A stretch of 64,000 bases of DNA from UBA1429 sp964482225 (GTDB taxonomy: Bacteria > Chloroflexota > Anaerolineae > UBA1429): contig CAYZWT010000004.1 of the NCBI GenBank assembly GCA_964482225.1, forward strand, positions 84,064 through 148,063, in the 5' to 3' direction. The translations under genes and the position numbers were made by a program. The notes under the pieces were generated by a model, which searched no databases, had not been told where the DNA came from, and worked only from the letters and a program-made list of their open reading frames with translations. Position 1 is the first letter of the stretch, and the number at the start of each line of letters is the position of its first letter. Positions 8,254 to 16,850 of this stretch are shown here, one piece after another.

Positions 8254-8511
8254 AGGGCCTCCGTTTCTCGCTGGACGCTCCGGTCGGCGTGCTGGCGGTC
8301 CGGCCAGGCCGGAGAGAGCGTCAGGTTCGGTGGTCGGCGCGATGAGCGCGCACTGCACGGTGCGCTCCGGCTCGCTCGCGTGACGCTGTGCGGGGCGAAA
8401 GCTCGCCACAGCATCTCACGCGCGCTCGCCCAATGTCCGCCGCCCCTACCTTGGCCGGAAGAGACAGCCGCCATGCAGCGTAAACTGCATCTAAGGAGCA
8501 CACCGGCACTA
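8254..8511 (-). promoter_or_regulatory. long 5' leader of the P-type ATPase gene
   Basis: About 250 nt of transcribed leader between the predicted promoter (8512-8540) and the ATPase start. It holds several GC-rich inverted repeats, including ATGCAG...CTGCAT near 8473-8491, but no riboswitch class I can name. I compared it by eye with Mg (M-box) and Mn (yybP-ykoY) aptamer motifs and saw no match. Confidence 0.3.
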
Positions 8512-8540
8512 ATCATACACAAACAGCTCAGGCCCGTCAA
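8512..8540 (-). promoter_or_regulatory. sigma70-type promoter for the P-type ATPase gene
   Basis: Minus-strand TTGACG (8535-8540), 17-bp spacer, TATGAT (8512-8517). Close to consensus and oriented toward the ATPase. Confidence 0.6.
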
Positions 8541-8598
8541 GCGAACGCGTGATGTGCTGCAAGCATATGCCCGGCACTTGCGAGAGCAGATGCCAGGA

Positions 8599-8629
8599 GC
8601 GGCTGATGAATCTTGCATTCACCAGCCGC
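8599..8629. terminator. inverted repeat downstream of xylulokinase
   Basis: GCGGCTGATGAAT (8599-8611) pairs with ATTCACCAGCCGC (8617-8629) with one mismatch, 25 bp past the xylulokinase stop on the minus strand. There is no U run on that strand, so a terminator role is likely only from its position. Confidence 0.45.
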
Positions 8630-8653
8630 ACTTTTCCGTTCTGCGCTCCGGAC

Positions 8654-10186
8654 CTAGCCCTGCTCGATGGCAGCCACGGCATCATAGGCGGGCTTGAGGG
8701 CGTGGTACAGCGACCGGTAGATTGGATAGGCCTCGTCGTACACCTTTTCGCTGGCGGGGGTCGGGTCGGTGCGATCCACGATGCGGATCGTCTGGGCGCA
8801 CGCCTCGGGCACGCTGGCGTACACGCCTGAACCCACACCGGCCAGCAGCGCCGCGCCATAGGCCGTGCTATCGGTGACATTGATGGTCACCAGTTCGGTT
8901 CCAAAGATATCGGCCAGGATCTGACGCCAGGCGGCGCTGCGCGCCCCGCCGCCCACGGCCCGCACCTGCTGGATGGGGATGGCCAGGTCGCGGAAGAGTT
9001 CGATGGAATCGCGCAGGCTATAGCCCACGCCCTCGAGCACGGCGCGCACCATATGGCGCTTGTCGTGGCGCACGGTCAGCCCGATAAAGCCGCCCCGGGC
9101 GTTGGCGTCGGCATAGGGGGTACGCTCGCCCGTCAGATAGGGCAGGAAAAAGAGCCCCTCGCAGCCGGCGGGGGCCTGCTCCGCCTCGGCGGTCAGGACG
9201 ACGTACGGGTCCACGCCCGTCAGCCGGGCGATGTTCTTTTCCGCCAGGCCCAGGGCGTCGCGGAACCAGCGGAACGAGCCGCCCGCTGAGAGGGTGACGC
9301 CCATGACGTGCCACTTGCCCGGCACGGCGTGGCAAAAGGTGTGCAGGCGGCCCATGGGGTCGCGGCTGGGCTCCTCGGTGTAGGCAAAGACCACGCCGGA
9401 GGTGCCCAGGGTCACCGAGACGAGGCCGGGCTCGACGACGCCGGTGCCCACGGCGCTGGCGGCCTGGTCGCCGCCGCCGCCCACCACCGGCGTCCCGGCG
9501 GCCAGGCCGGTCAGCTCGGCGGCCTCGGCGCTGATGCGCCCCGTGGTGGCAGGCGATTCGACGCACTCGGGCATCCACTCGGCGGGGATGCCCAGCTCGG
9601 CCAGCACCTCGGCGCTCCAGCGGCGGCGGCTCACATCCAGCAGCACCGTGCCGGAGGCATCCGAAACTTCGGTGGCATAGACGCCTGTGAGGCGATAGCG
9701 GATATAGTCCTTGGGCAGCAGCACCATCGCGGCCTGGGCATAGACCTCGGGCTCGTTCTCGCGGGTCCAGATGATCTTGGGCGCGGTAAAGCCGGGCAGC
9801 GCCGGGTTCAGAGTCAGCTCCAAAAAGCGTTCGCGCCCGATGGTGTTCATGATCCATTCGCACTGGGAGGCGGTGCGCTGGTCGTTCCACATGATGCAGC
9901 GGCGCAACACCTGGCCCTGGGCATCCAGCATCACCATGCCATGCATCTGGCCCGTCAGGCCGATGCCGGTGATCTCGCGGGGCGCGATGCCCGAGGCATT
10001 CAGCACCTGGCGCACCGAGCGGATGGTGGCCTGCCACCAGTCCTCGGGGTCCTGCTCGGCCCACTGGGGGCGCGGCGTGTACATGGGGTACTCGGCCACG
10101 GCGCTGGCGACGATCACGCCCTCCTCGTCAATGAGCAGGGTCTTGGTGCCCGTGGTGCCCACATCAATGCCCATCAGATAAGCCAT
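8654..10186 (-). CDS. xylB: xylulokinase (FGGY family)
   Basis: A 510-aa FGGY kinase that phosphorylates D-xylulose with ATP to give xylulose 5-phosphate for the pentose phosphate pathway. The start is ATG 10186 (MAYLMGIDVGTTGTKTLLID): two ATGs are adjacent, and only the second leaves 6 nt after GGAGG. Domain I carries the phosphate loop DVGTTGTKT. GGGGDQAASAVGTGVV (about 235-250) holds the catalytic Asp seen in xylulokinases, and VGGGARSAAWRQILAD is FGGY signature 2. Residues such as GQMHGMV and WNDQRT match the xylulokinase branch rather than glycerol kinase. No xylose isomerase or sugar transporter is adjacent, so the gene stands alone. Confidence 0.92.
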   Translation of the reverse strand: MAYLMGIDVGTTGTKTLLIDEEGVIVASAVAEYPMYTPRPQWAEQDPEDWWQATIRSVRQVLNASGIAPREITGIGLTGQMHGMVMLDAQGQVLRRCIMWNDQRTASQCEWIMNTIGRERFLELTLNPALPGFTAPKIIWTRENEPEVYAQAAMVLLPKDYIRYRLTGVYATEVSDASGTVLLDVSRRRWSAEVLAELGIPAEWMPECVESPATTGRISAEAAELTGLAAGTPVVGGGGDQAASAVGTGVVEPGLVSVTLGTSGVVFAYTEEPSRDPMGRLHTFCHAVPGKWHVMGVTLSAGGSFRWFRDALGLAEKNIARLTGVDPYVVLTAEAEQAPAGCEGLFFLPYLTGERTPYADANARGGFIGLTVRHDKRHMVRAVLEGVGYSLRDSIELFRDLAIPIQQVRAVGGGARSAAWRQILADIFGTELVTINVTDSTAYGAALLAGVGSGVYASVPEACAQTIRIVDRTDPTPASEKVYDEAYPIYRSLYHALKPAYDAVAAIEQG

Positions 10187-10286
10187 CATCCACCTCCCGG
10201 TATCGCGTATGGTATTGTGTGATGGGGAGTGTAGCGCGCCCGCGCGGTTTCGACAAGTGCGAGAGGCCACGTGGGCAGGGCGGTGC

Positions 10287-10614
10287 CTATTCAGATTTGG
10301 GGGGACGAGTTCTTGACTGTGTAGAACGGTGATGCCAACATTCCGCAATCGGTGAGTACATGTCCTCGGCCATAGACGCTATGGACGCATACATGCTTCT
10401 AGCATCAGCTTGACCCATACGTGTTTAGTGCGCTTTTATATGGTTTTGTGGTCGGGGCGAGGGACGGTGGTTACGCCACCGTTGGCCTAGCCCCGACAAG
10501 GCGGGCGAGTCGCCCGCCCTCCATAGTCAAGGTTGGGTGCTCTCCGATTGTAGGGTATGGGCATCACCGTCGTGAGCGGTCAAGAACCCATCCCCTCAGA
10601 AGTCAGCAGTTATC
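10287..10614. mobile_element. MITE-like element, copy B (degenerate, ~328 bp)
   Basis: The left ~75 bp (TATTCAGATTTGGGGGG, GACGAGTTCTTGACT, CGGTGATGCC, CAATCGGTGAGTAC) matches the left end of copies at 19374 and 59000. The right ~75 bp is a diverged inverted copy of the same segment (reverse complement reads GGATGGGTTCTTGACC, CGGTGATGCC, CAATCGGAGAGCAC). Between them lies the shared palindrome GGCGGGCGAGTCGCCCGCC, one base different from the other copies. The outer ends are eroded and I could not find a target duplication, so it is probably an old copy. Boundaries are approximate. Confidence 0.65.
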
Positions 10615-10638
10615 CATCCCCACGCGCCCACGCCTGAT

Positions 10639-10666
10639 TTGCCTTTTGCGCGGCTTGGCCTATACT
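10639..10666 (+). promoter_or_regulatory. promoter of the trp operon
   Basis: TTGCCT (10639-10644), 16-bp spacer, TATACT (10661-10666), just upstream of the T-box leader, which would begin near 10673. It lies only about 25 bp beyond the right end of MITE copy B. Confidence 0.6.
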
Positions 10667-10672
10667 GGCTGC

Positions 10673-11047
10673 CAATTGAATAGTCGAGCGAAAAGCGATG
10701 ACCGGGAAGAGTAGACCGCGTGACGAGGCTCAGAGAGTCGGGGTGAGGTGGGAGCCCGATGCCGACGGCGCGATCGAATGGCCCCGCGAGCTGTGCGCCG
10801 AAGGGCACGTGCGTGCCAGTAGTCCGCACCGGATGCGCGCCCCGTTAGCAGAGCGCAGGATATCGGGTTCACGCCCCCGCGTGTGACGTGCGCCCCGTAT
10901 CTGACAAGAGAGGTTGGCCAGTTTCATCACCCGTCTTGAGCGGGTGTTTTTGTTTCCGGCCAACAAGGTGGGTGGCACCGCGTGGAGCATCGAGCTCCTC
11001 GCCCCGCTGTGGGTTTTCCCGCAGTGTGGTGAGGGGCTTTTTTTGTT
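10673..11047 (+). promoter_or_regulatory. T-box riboswitch, tRNA-Trp (UGG specifier)
   Basis: The leader of trpE carries the T-box landmarks in order: GGGAAGAGTA (10704-10713), AGAGAGTC (10732-10739), GGTGGGAGCCC (10747-10757), and a specifier segment GAATGG with codon TGG at 10779-10781. A large stem follows (GGTTGGCC...GGCCAAC, about 10912-10963, enclosing CACCCG...CGGGTG), then the antiterminator T-box GGTGGCACCGCG (10971-10982) and an intrinsic terminator. Uncharged tRNA-Trp would pair with the UGG specifier and the T-box, favour antitermination and switch on the trp genes. The T-box motif and terminator are seen directly; the stem I fold is inferred. Confidence 0.9.
10994..11044 (+). terminator. 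T-box-controlled intrinsic terminator
   Basis: CTGTGGG-TTTT-CCCGCAG forms the upper stem (11007-11024), extended below by CCTCGCC with GGTGAGG, and followed by seven T (11038-11044). It is mutually exclusive with the T-box antiterminator and lies 43 bp before trpE. Confidence 0.85.
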
Positions 11048-11086
11048 GGTTCGACTCATCTGCGCGGTTGCGCGGGGGAGGCCAGG

Positions 11087-12574
11087 ATGTACACAGAGAG
11101 CAAGGTTGAGGAACGGATCTTGGAGCCGGTGGTGCGCGAGCTTGCAGCGGATATGGACACGCCTATCTCGATCTATGCCAAGCTCCGAGGGCTGGGCGCG
11201 TCGTTTCTGCTGGAAAGCGTCGAGGGCGGTGAGCACATGGGGCGCTATTCCTTTATCGGGACGCACCCCCGCGCCCTGCTGCAGGCCTGGCCAGATCGCA
11301 TCGTGCTGGAGGAGGAGGGGCGCTGGCAGTCCTTCGATCCCGCCCAGGGCCACGTGCTGGACGTGCTGCGGGCGAACCTGCCCACCTATCGCGGCCCCCT
11401 GCTGGAGGGTCTGCCGCGTTTTACCGGCGGCGCCATCGGCTATATGGGCTATGACCTGGTGCGCAACTTTGAGCGGCTGCCCAACCGCCCGCCCGACACC
11501 CTGGGGCTGCCCGATGCGGCGTTCCTGCTGTGCGACCGGCTGGTGGCCTATGACCATCTGCGCCACCGGCTGGTGGTGATCGCCCACCGACGGGCCGCCG
11601 ATTCCGAGCGCGCCGCGCGCCAGGAGGCCGAGGCCGCCATTGACGAGATCGTGGCGCGCCTGAGCCGCCCCCTGCCGGGCCAGTTCCTGGCCGAGGCCGA
11701 GACGCCGCCCGCGCCGGAGGACCTGAACGCCGCCTTTGGCCAGGCCGCCTATGAGGAGGCGGTGCGCCGGGCCAAGGAGTACATCATGGCCGGGGACATT
11801 TTCCAGGTGGTGCTCTCGCGGCGCATGCGCCGCCGCACCCACGCCCGGCCCTATGACATCTATCGCGCGTTGCGCCGGGTCAACCCCTCGCCCTATATGT
11901 TCTATCTCGAGCTGCCCGACGGCCTGCGTTTGATCGGCTCCTCGCCGGAGGTGTTGGTGCGGGTGGAGGACGGCGTGGTGGAATCGCGGCCCCTGGCGGG
12001 CACCCGGCCCCGGGGCGCCAACGAGGCCGAGGATCGCGCCCTGGAGGCAGATCTGTTGGCCGACCCCAAAGAGCGCGCCGAGCACGTGATGCTGGTGGAC
12101 CTGGCCCGCAACGACCTGGGCCGCGTCTGCGACTATGGCACGGTGCACACGCCACTGATGATGGGCGTCGAGCGCTACTCTCACGTGATGCACATCGTCT
12201 CGGACGTGCAGGGGCGCCTGTCCGAGGGCAAGGACGCCTTTGACGTGCTGGCGGCCTGCTTTCCCGCAGGCACCGTCTCGGGGGCGCCCAAGGTGCGGGC
12301 CATGGAGATCATTGACGAGCTAGAGCCCGAGGCGCGGGGTCCCTATGCCGGGGCCGTAGGCTATTTCGGCTATTCGGGCAACATGGATACCTGCATCACC
12401 ATCCGCACCATCGTCATGCGGGGCGACGAGGTGATCCTGCAGGCGGGGGCGGGCATCGTGGCCGATTCCGACCCGGCCCGCGAGTTCCACGAGACCAACA
12501 ACAAACTGCACGCCCTTTCCCGGGCGCTGACGCTGGCCGAGCAAGATGCGCAGCAGAACGGAGGCAACGCATGA
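11087..12574 (+). CDS. trpE: anthranilate synthase component I
   Basis: A 495-aa chorismate-using enzyme. With the TrpG glutaminase it makes anthranilate, the first step of tryptophan synthesis. ATG 11087 has GGGGGAGG upstream. The N-terminal part has ASFLLESVEGGEHMGRYSFI, matching the LLES...GRYS region that binds inhibitory tryptophan. The C-terminal chorismate-binding domain shows MFYLELPDGLRLIGSSPE, RPLAGTRPRG, LVDLARNDLGRV and GTVSGAPKVRAMEIIDELEP, with the catalytic His (YSHVMHIVSDV). Its stop overlaps the ATG of trpGD by ATGA. As the first gene after the T-box leader it receives the full regulatory signal. Confidence 0.97.
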   Translation: MYTESKVEERILEPVVRELAADMDTPISIYAKLRGLGASFLLESVEGGEHMGRYSFIGTHPRALLQAWPDRIVLEEEGRWQSFDPAQGHVLDVLRANLPTYRGPLLEGLPRFTGGAIGYMGYDLVRNFERLPNRPPDTLGLPDAAFLLCDRLVAYDHLRHRLVVIAHRRAADSERAARQEAEAAIDEIVARLSRPLPGQFLAEAETPPAPEDLNAAFGQAAYEEAVRRAKEYIMAGDIFQVVLSRRMRRRTHARPYDIYRALRRVNPSPYMFYLELPDGLRLIGSSPEVLVRVEDGVVESRPLAGTRPRGANEAEDRALEADLLADPKERAEHVMLVDLARNDLGRVCDYGTVHTPLMMGVERYSHVMHIVSDVQGRLSEGKDAFDVLAACFPAGTVSGAPKVRAMEIIDELEPEARGPYAGAVGYFGYSGNMDTCITIRTIVMRGDEVILQAGAGIVADSDPAREFHETNNKLHALSRALTLAEQDAQQNGGNA

Positions 12575-14193
12575 TCGTCGTAATAGACAACTATGACTCG
12601 TTTACCTACAACCTGGTGCAATACCTGGGCGAGTTGGGGGCCGATGTGCGCGTGTTCCGCAACGACGCCATCACCGTGGACGAGCTGGAGCGCCTGAACC
12701 CGACCCACCTGATCATCTCGCCGGGGCCGGGCACCCCCGAGCGCGACGCGGGCATCTCGAACGAGGCCATCCGCAAGTTCCACGGGCGCATCCCGATCCT
12801 GGGGGTGTGCCTGGGGCACCAGTGCATCGCCCACGTCTTTGGCGGCGCCGTCGCCCGGGCCGATGTGCCCATGCACGGCAAGGTCTCGCGCATCCTGCAC
12901 CAGGGCGGGCCCCTCTTTCGCGGCGTGAGCGCCTCTTTCGAGGCCACCCGCTACCACTCGCTGGTGGTGCGCGAGCCGCTGCCCGATGCGCTGCAGGTGA
13001 TGGCCCGCAGCGCCGATGGCGTGATCATGGCCATCGCCCACCGCGACGCGCCCACCCTGGGGGTCCAGTTCCACCCCGAATCCATCCTGACCCCCGATGG
13101 CAAGCGGCTGCTGCGCAACCTGCTGGCGCTTGCGGTGGGCGAGGCCGCTCCGGAGGAAGAGGCACCCGCCGCTCTGGGCCTTTCCGCCGCCATCGGGCGG
13201 GCGTTGGAGCGCGAGCACCTTTCGCCCGAGGAGGCCGAGGCGGTGATGATGCAGATCATGTCGGGCGAGGCCACGCCGGCACAGATCGGGGCGTTCCTGG
13301 CGGCCATGCGCGCCAAGGGCGAGACGGTGGACGAGATCGTGGGCTTTGCCCGGGCCATGCGCCGCCACGTGACCCCCGTGCGCCCCACCCGCTACCCGCT
13401 GATTGACACCTGCGGCACGGGCGGCGACGGCGCCCACACGTTCAACGTCTCCACCACGGCGGCCCTGGTGGTGGCCGGGGCCGGGGTGGCGGTGGCCAAG
13501 CACGGCAACCGCTCGGTCTCGAGCCGATGCGGCAGCGCCGACGTGCTGGAAGCCCTGGGCGTGCGGCTGGACCTGGCGCCCGAGGCGGTGGCCCGTTGCA
13601 TTGACGAGGTGGGGTTCGGCTTTCTCTTTGCGCCCCAGTTGCACCCGGCCATGCGCCACGCCATCGGACCGCGCCGCGAGATGGGCGTGCGCACGGTGTT
13701 CAACATCCTGGGGCCGCTGACCAATCCGGCCGGCGCGACGGTGCAGATCGTAGGCGTCTATGACGCGGCCCTGGTAGAGCCCCTGGCCCACGTGCTGCGC
13801 GAGCTGGGCGCCCAGGCCGCCTATGTGGTCCACGGCGCCGACGGCCTGGACGAGCTCTCCACCACCGGCCCGAACCTGGTGGGCCGCTTGCGCGATGGGC
13901 ATGTGGCCACCCTGCGGCTGGACCCGGCCCAGTACGGCATTCCCCGCGCGGAGCTGGGCGCGCTGCGGGGCGGCGACGCCGAGGCCAACGCCCGCATCAC
14001 CCGCGTCGTGTTGGCGGGCGAACCCTCGCCGCGCCGCGACATGACGCTACTGAACGCAGGCATGGCCCTGGTGGTCGCGGGCGTCGCCGCCGACCCCACC
14101 GAGGGGCTGGCCCTGGCCGCCGAATCCATTGATTCGGGCGCGGCCCAGGCCGTGCTGGAACGCCTGATCGCCTATACTCGGGAGGCGACATGA
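12571..14193 (+). CDS. trpGD: fused anthranilate synthase component II / anthranilate phosphoribosyltransferase
   Basis: A 540-aa fusion. Residues 1-190 are the TrpG class I glutamine amidotransferase (nucleophile Cys80 in GVCLGHQC, HPES near 170) that feeds ammonia to TrpE. Residues from about 205 are TrpD, which joins anthranilate to PRPP; DTCGTGGDGAHTFNVST is the PRPP-binding loop and KHGNRSVSSRCGSADVLEAL the anthranilate/pyrophosphate region. A short Glu/Ala-rich linker (EAAPEEEAPAALG) connects them. The same order of fusion is known in enterobacteria. The gene is continuous, with no frameshift, and is joined to trpE and trpC by ATGA overlaps. Confidence 0.96.
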   Translation: MIVVIDNYDSFTYNLVQYLGELGADVRVFRNDAITVDELERLNPTHLIISPGPGTPERDAGISNEAIRKFHGRIPILGVCLGHQCIAHVFGGAVARADVPMHGKVSRILHQGGPLFRGVSASFEATRYHSLVVREPLPDALQVMARSADGVIMAIAHRDAPTLGVQFHPESILTPDGKRLLRNLLALAVGEAAPEEEAPAALGLSAAIGRALEREHLSPEEAEAVMMQIMSGEATPAQIGAFLAAMRAKGETVDEIVGFARAMRRHVTPVRPTRYPLIDTCGTGGDGAHTFNVSTTAALVVAGAGVAVAKHGNRSVSSRCGSADVLEALGVRLDLAPEAVARCIDEVGFGFLFAPQLHPAMRHAIGPRREMGVRTVFNILGPLTNPAGATVQIVGVYDAALVEPLAHVLRELGAQAAYVVHGADGLDELSTTGPNLVGRLRDGHVATLRLDPAQYGIPRAELGALRGGDAEANARITRVVLAGEPSPRRDMTLLNAGMALVVAGVAADPTEGLALAAESIDSGAAQAVLERLIAYTREAT

Positions 14194-14984
14194 TCCTGGA
14201 TGAGCTGGTGGCCGCCGCGCGAGAGCGCGTGGCCTATGCGCGGGTCGAAACGCCCCTGGACGAGATGCGGGCGCGCGTCCTGGCCTGCCCTGCACCCCTG
14301 GATTTCGCGGCGGCGCTGCGGGCGCCCGCCGTCTCGCTGATCGCCGAGGTCAAGCGCGCCTCGCCCTCGCGCGGGGCGCTTGACGCAAACTTGGACCCGG
14401 CGGCCCTGGCGCGGGGCTATGCAGCAGGGGGCGCCGCTGCCATCTCGGTGCTCACCGAGCCGACCCGCTTTGGCGGGAGCCTGGCCGATCTGGGCGCGGT
14501 GCGTGCGTCGCTGGCCCAGGTAGGCCAAGCGCGCCCCCTGCTGCGCAAGGATTTCATTGTGGATGCCTACCAGCTTTACGAGGCGAGGGCGGCGGGGGCC
14601 GATGCCGTGTTGCTCATCACGGCGGCTCTGGATGATGCCACCCTGGCGGCCCTGTACGACGCCGCCTGCGACTTGGGCCTGGCGCCGCTGGTCGAGGTGC
14701 ACGACGCCGCCGAGATGGCCCGCGCGGCGGCCCTACACCCGATTGTGGTTGGGATCAACAACCGCGATCTGCGCACGATGACGGTGGACCTGGCGACCAC
14801 GGCGCGGCTGCGGCCCTGCGTCCCCACCGGTTGCCTGGTGGTGGCCGAAAGCGGCATCCACAGCCCGGAGGATGTGCGTCGGCTGGCGTCGCTGGGCGTG
14901 GACGCCATGCTGGTGGGCGAGGCATTGGTGACTGCGCCGGACCCCCTGGTCCTGGCGCGCGCCCTGGTGGAGGCCGGACGATGA
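14190..14984 (+). CDS. trpC: indole-3-glycerol phosphate synthase
   Basis: A 264-aa TIM-barrel enzyme that closes CdRP to indole-3-glycerol phosphate. LIAEVKRASPSRGAL holds the catalytic Lys and substrate-binding Ser. Further motifs are ISVLTEPTRFGGSLADL, LLRKDFIVDAYQLYEARAAG (second Lys in RKDF), VEVHDAAEMARA, GINNRDLRTMTVDL and VAESGIHSPEDVRRL, in the usual barrel order. It starts within the trpGD stop (ATGA) and ends in the trpF start (ATGA), so translation is coupled throughout. Confidence 0.96.
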   Translation: MILDELVAAARERVAYARVETPLDEMRARVLACPAPLDFAAALRAPAVSLIAEVKRASPSRGALDANLDPAALARGYAAGGAAAISVLTEPTRFGGSLADLGAVRASLAQVGQARPLLRKDFIVDAYQLYEARAAGADAVLLITAALDDATLAALYDAACDLGLAPLVEVHDAAEMARAAALHPIVVGINNRDLRTMTVDLATTARLRPCVPTGCLVVAESGIHSPEDVRRLASLGVDAMLVGEALVTAPDPLVLARALVEAGR

Positions 14985-15622
14985 CGAGCATCAAGATCTG
15001 CGGCCTGACGCGTCTCGATGATGCGCGTTGGGCGGCCCGCTGCGGCGCCGACCTGCTGGGGTTCATCTGCTGGCCGGGGAGCGCCCGCCACATCGCGCCC
15101 CAGGGCCTGGCCGAGATCGTCGAGACCCTGCGTGAGGAGGGCTGCCGGGCGACGTTGGTGGGCGTCTTTGTGCACCAGGCCCTGACCTATGTGCGCCATG
15201 TGGCCATCGGCTGCGGGCTGGACCTGGTGCAGTTGCACGGCGACGAATCGCCCACCTACGCCGCCGCCCTGGGGCTGCCCTACCTGCTGGCGCGCCGCGT
15301 CCGCACCGTAGACGATCTGAGCGGGCTCGATGCCTATGCGCCCTGGGGCCTGGTGCTGGATAGCTATGATCCCGCGCGCCCGGGCGGCACGGGCCGGCCC
15401 TGGCGCTGGGAGCTGCTGCAACAGGCCTCCCTGGCGGACGAGCGCGTGGTGCTGGCGGGCGGCCTGGCGCCGGAGAACGTGAGGGCTGCCTTGCGCGCCG
15501 CGCGCCCCTGGGGCGTGGATGTGGCCACAGGCGTCGAGAGCGCGCCGGGGATCAAAGATCCCGCGCGGGTGGCAGCCCTGATCCATGCAGTACGAGAGGA
15601 GGATGCCCGTGACGACGGCTAG
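14981..15622 (+). CDS. trpF: phosphoribosylanthranilate isomerase
   Basis: A 213-aa TIM barrel for the Amadori rearrangement of PRA to CdRP. ATG 14981 overlaps the trpC stop (ATGA), and the protein begins TSIKICGLTRLDDARWA with the catalytic Cys in KICGLT. DLLGFICWPGSARHI, VGVFV, LDLVQLHGDE, and the C-terminal VLAGGLAPENVRAAL and GVDVATGVESAPGIKDPA (phosphate-binding loops; catalytic Asp from LDSYD) complete the family pattern. It runs into the start of trpB by about 20 bp. It is separate from trpC here, unlike the TrpCF fusion of enterobacteria. Confidence 0.95.
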   Translation: MTSIKICGLTRLDDARWAARCGADLLGFICWPGSARHIAPQGLAEIVETLREEGCRATLVGVFVHQALTYVRHVAIGCGLDLVQLHGDESPTYAAALGLPYLLARRVRTVDDLSGLDAYAPWGLVLDSYDPARPGGTGRPWRWELLQQASLADERVVLAGGLAPENVRAALRAARPWGVDVATGVESAPGIKDPARVAALIHAVREEDARDDG

Positions 15623-16850
15623 AGAGCGAGTCTCGCTGCGCGCGCTGCCCGACGAGCGCGGCTACTATGGCGAGTATGGCGGGCGCTATGTGCCCGAGAC
15701 CCTGTTCGGCCCCCTGGTCGAGCTAGAGACGGCCTACCGGACCCTGCGCGATGATGCGGCCTTTCAGGCCGAGCTGGGCGCCCTGTTGCGTGACTATGTG
15801 GGAAGGCCAACGCCCCTCACCGAGGCGCGCCGCCTGAGCGATGCCTGCGGCGGGGCGCGCATCTGGCTCAAGCGCGAGGATCTGGCCCACACCGGCGCCC
15901 ACAAGATCAACAACGCCCTGGGCCAGGCCCTGATCGCCCGGGCGATGGGCAAGACGCGCCTGATCGCCGAGACGGGCGCGGGGCAGCACGGCGTGGCCAC
16001 GGCCACCGTCGCCGCGCTCCTGGGCATGGCGTGCGTGGTCTATATGGGCTGCGACGACATGGCCCGCCAGGCGCCCAACGTGCTGCGCATGCGTCTGCTG
16101 GGGGCGGACGTGCGCCCCGTGGACGCGGGCTCGCGCACCCTCAAGGACGCCATCAACGAGGCGCTGCGCGACTGGGCCGCCACGGTGGGCGACAGCTACT
16201 ACCTGCTGGGCTCGGCCCTGGGGCCGCACCCCTATCCCATGATCGTCCGCGATCTGCAGAGCGTCATCGGGCGCGAGGCGCGGGCCCAATGCCTGGCGCA
16301 GATGGGGCGCCTGCCCGACGCCCTGATCGCCTGCGTGGGCGGCGGCTCGAACGCCATCGGCCTGTTCCACCCCTTTCTCGATGACGATGTGGAGCTGATC
16401 GGCGTGGAGGCGGGGGGCGAGGGGATCGCCGGGGGACGCCACGCGGCGCGCTTTGCCGATCCGGCGCGGGGGCGGCTGGGGGTGCTGCACGGCGTGCGCA
16501 CCTATGTGCTGCAAACCCCCGAGGGCCAGATCGCCCTGACCCATTCGGTCTCGGCGGGGCTGGACTATGCCTCGGTGGGGCCGGAGCACGCCCACCTGCG
16601 GGCGCTGGCGCGGGCGCGCTATACCTATGCCGATGACGCCGCCGCGCTGCGGGGCTTTTGCGCGCTGGCCCGCTATGAGGGCATCCTGCCCGCGCTGGAA
16701 TCGTCCCACGCCGTGGCCGAGGCCATGCGCCTGGCCCCAGAGCGCCCGCGCGACCAGATCCTGCTGGTGAACCTCTCGGGCCGGGGCGACAAGGACCTGG
16801 ACACGGTGACGGCCTATTTGGAGGAGGAACAGGCGCATGAATCGAGATAA
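15603..16850 (+). CDS. trpB: tryptophan synthase beta chain
   Basis: A 415-aa PLP enzyme that joins indole and serine to make tryptophan. HTGAHKINNALGQAL carries the PLP Lys (residue 101 from ATG 15603). ETGAGQHGVATATVAALLG holds the catalytic Glu, GGGSNAIGLFHPF is the phosphate-binding loop, and ESSHAVAEAM and NLSGRGDKDLDTV are near the end. The start is either ATG 15603 or GTG 15609; GAGAGGAGG sits immediately before, giving better spacing to GTG, so the first two residues are uncertain. An ATG further up at 15585 lies inside trpF and lacks a site. It overlaps trpF by 20 bp. Confidence 0.96.
   Translation: MPVTTARERVSLRALPDERGYYGEYGGRYVPETLFGPLVELETAYRTLRDDAAFQAELGALLRDYVGRPTPLTEARRLSDACGGARIWLKREDLAHTGAHKINNALGQALIARAMGKTRLIAETGAGQHGVATATVAALLGMACVVYMGCDDMARQAPNVLRMRLLGADVRPVDAGSRTLKDAINEALRDWAATVGDSYYLLGSALGPHPYPMIVRDLQSVIGREARAQCLAQMGRLPDALIACVGGGSNAIGLFHPFLDDDVELIGVEAGGEGIAGGRHAARFADPARGRLGVLHGVRTYVLQTPEGQIALTHSVSAGLDYASVGPEHAHLRALARARYTYADDAAALRGFCALARYEGILPALESSHAVAEAMRLAPERPRDQILLVNLSGRGDKDLDTVTAYLEEEQAHESR

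Noticed and set aside
8254..8511. Known metal riboswitch (M-box or yybP-ykoY) before the ATPase
   Set aside because: The conserved core sequences of those classes could not be found by eye.
5827..8697. Long plus-strand open frames (378 and 530 codons) across the P-type ATPase
   Set aside because: They are the antisense shadow of the ATPase: His/Gly/Gln-rich composition, no motifs, and overlap with the DKTGT and PEGLP coding regions.
10421..10714. 97-codon frame in the gap before the trp leader
   Set aside because: Lies within MITE copy B and the promoter region, with no ribosome site or family resemblance.
10928..10955. CACCCG...CGGGTG plus TTTTTG as the operon's main terminator
   Set aside because: It is enclosed by a larger stem (GGTTGGCC/GGCCAAC) in the T-box leader and precedes the T-box motif, so it fits an internal T-box stem better.
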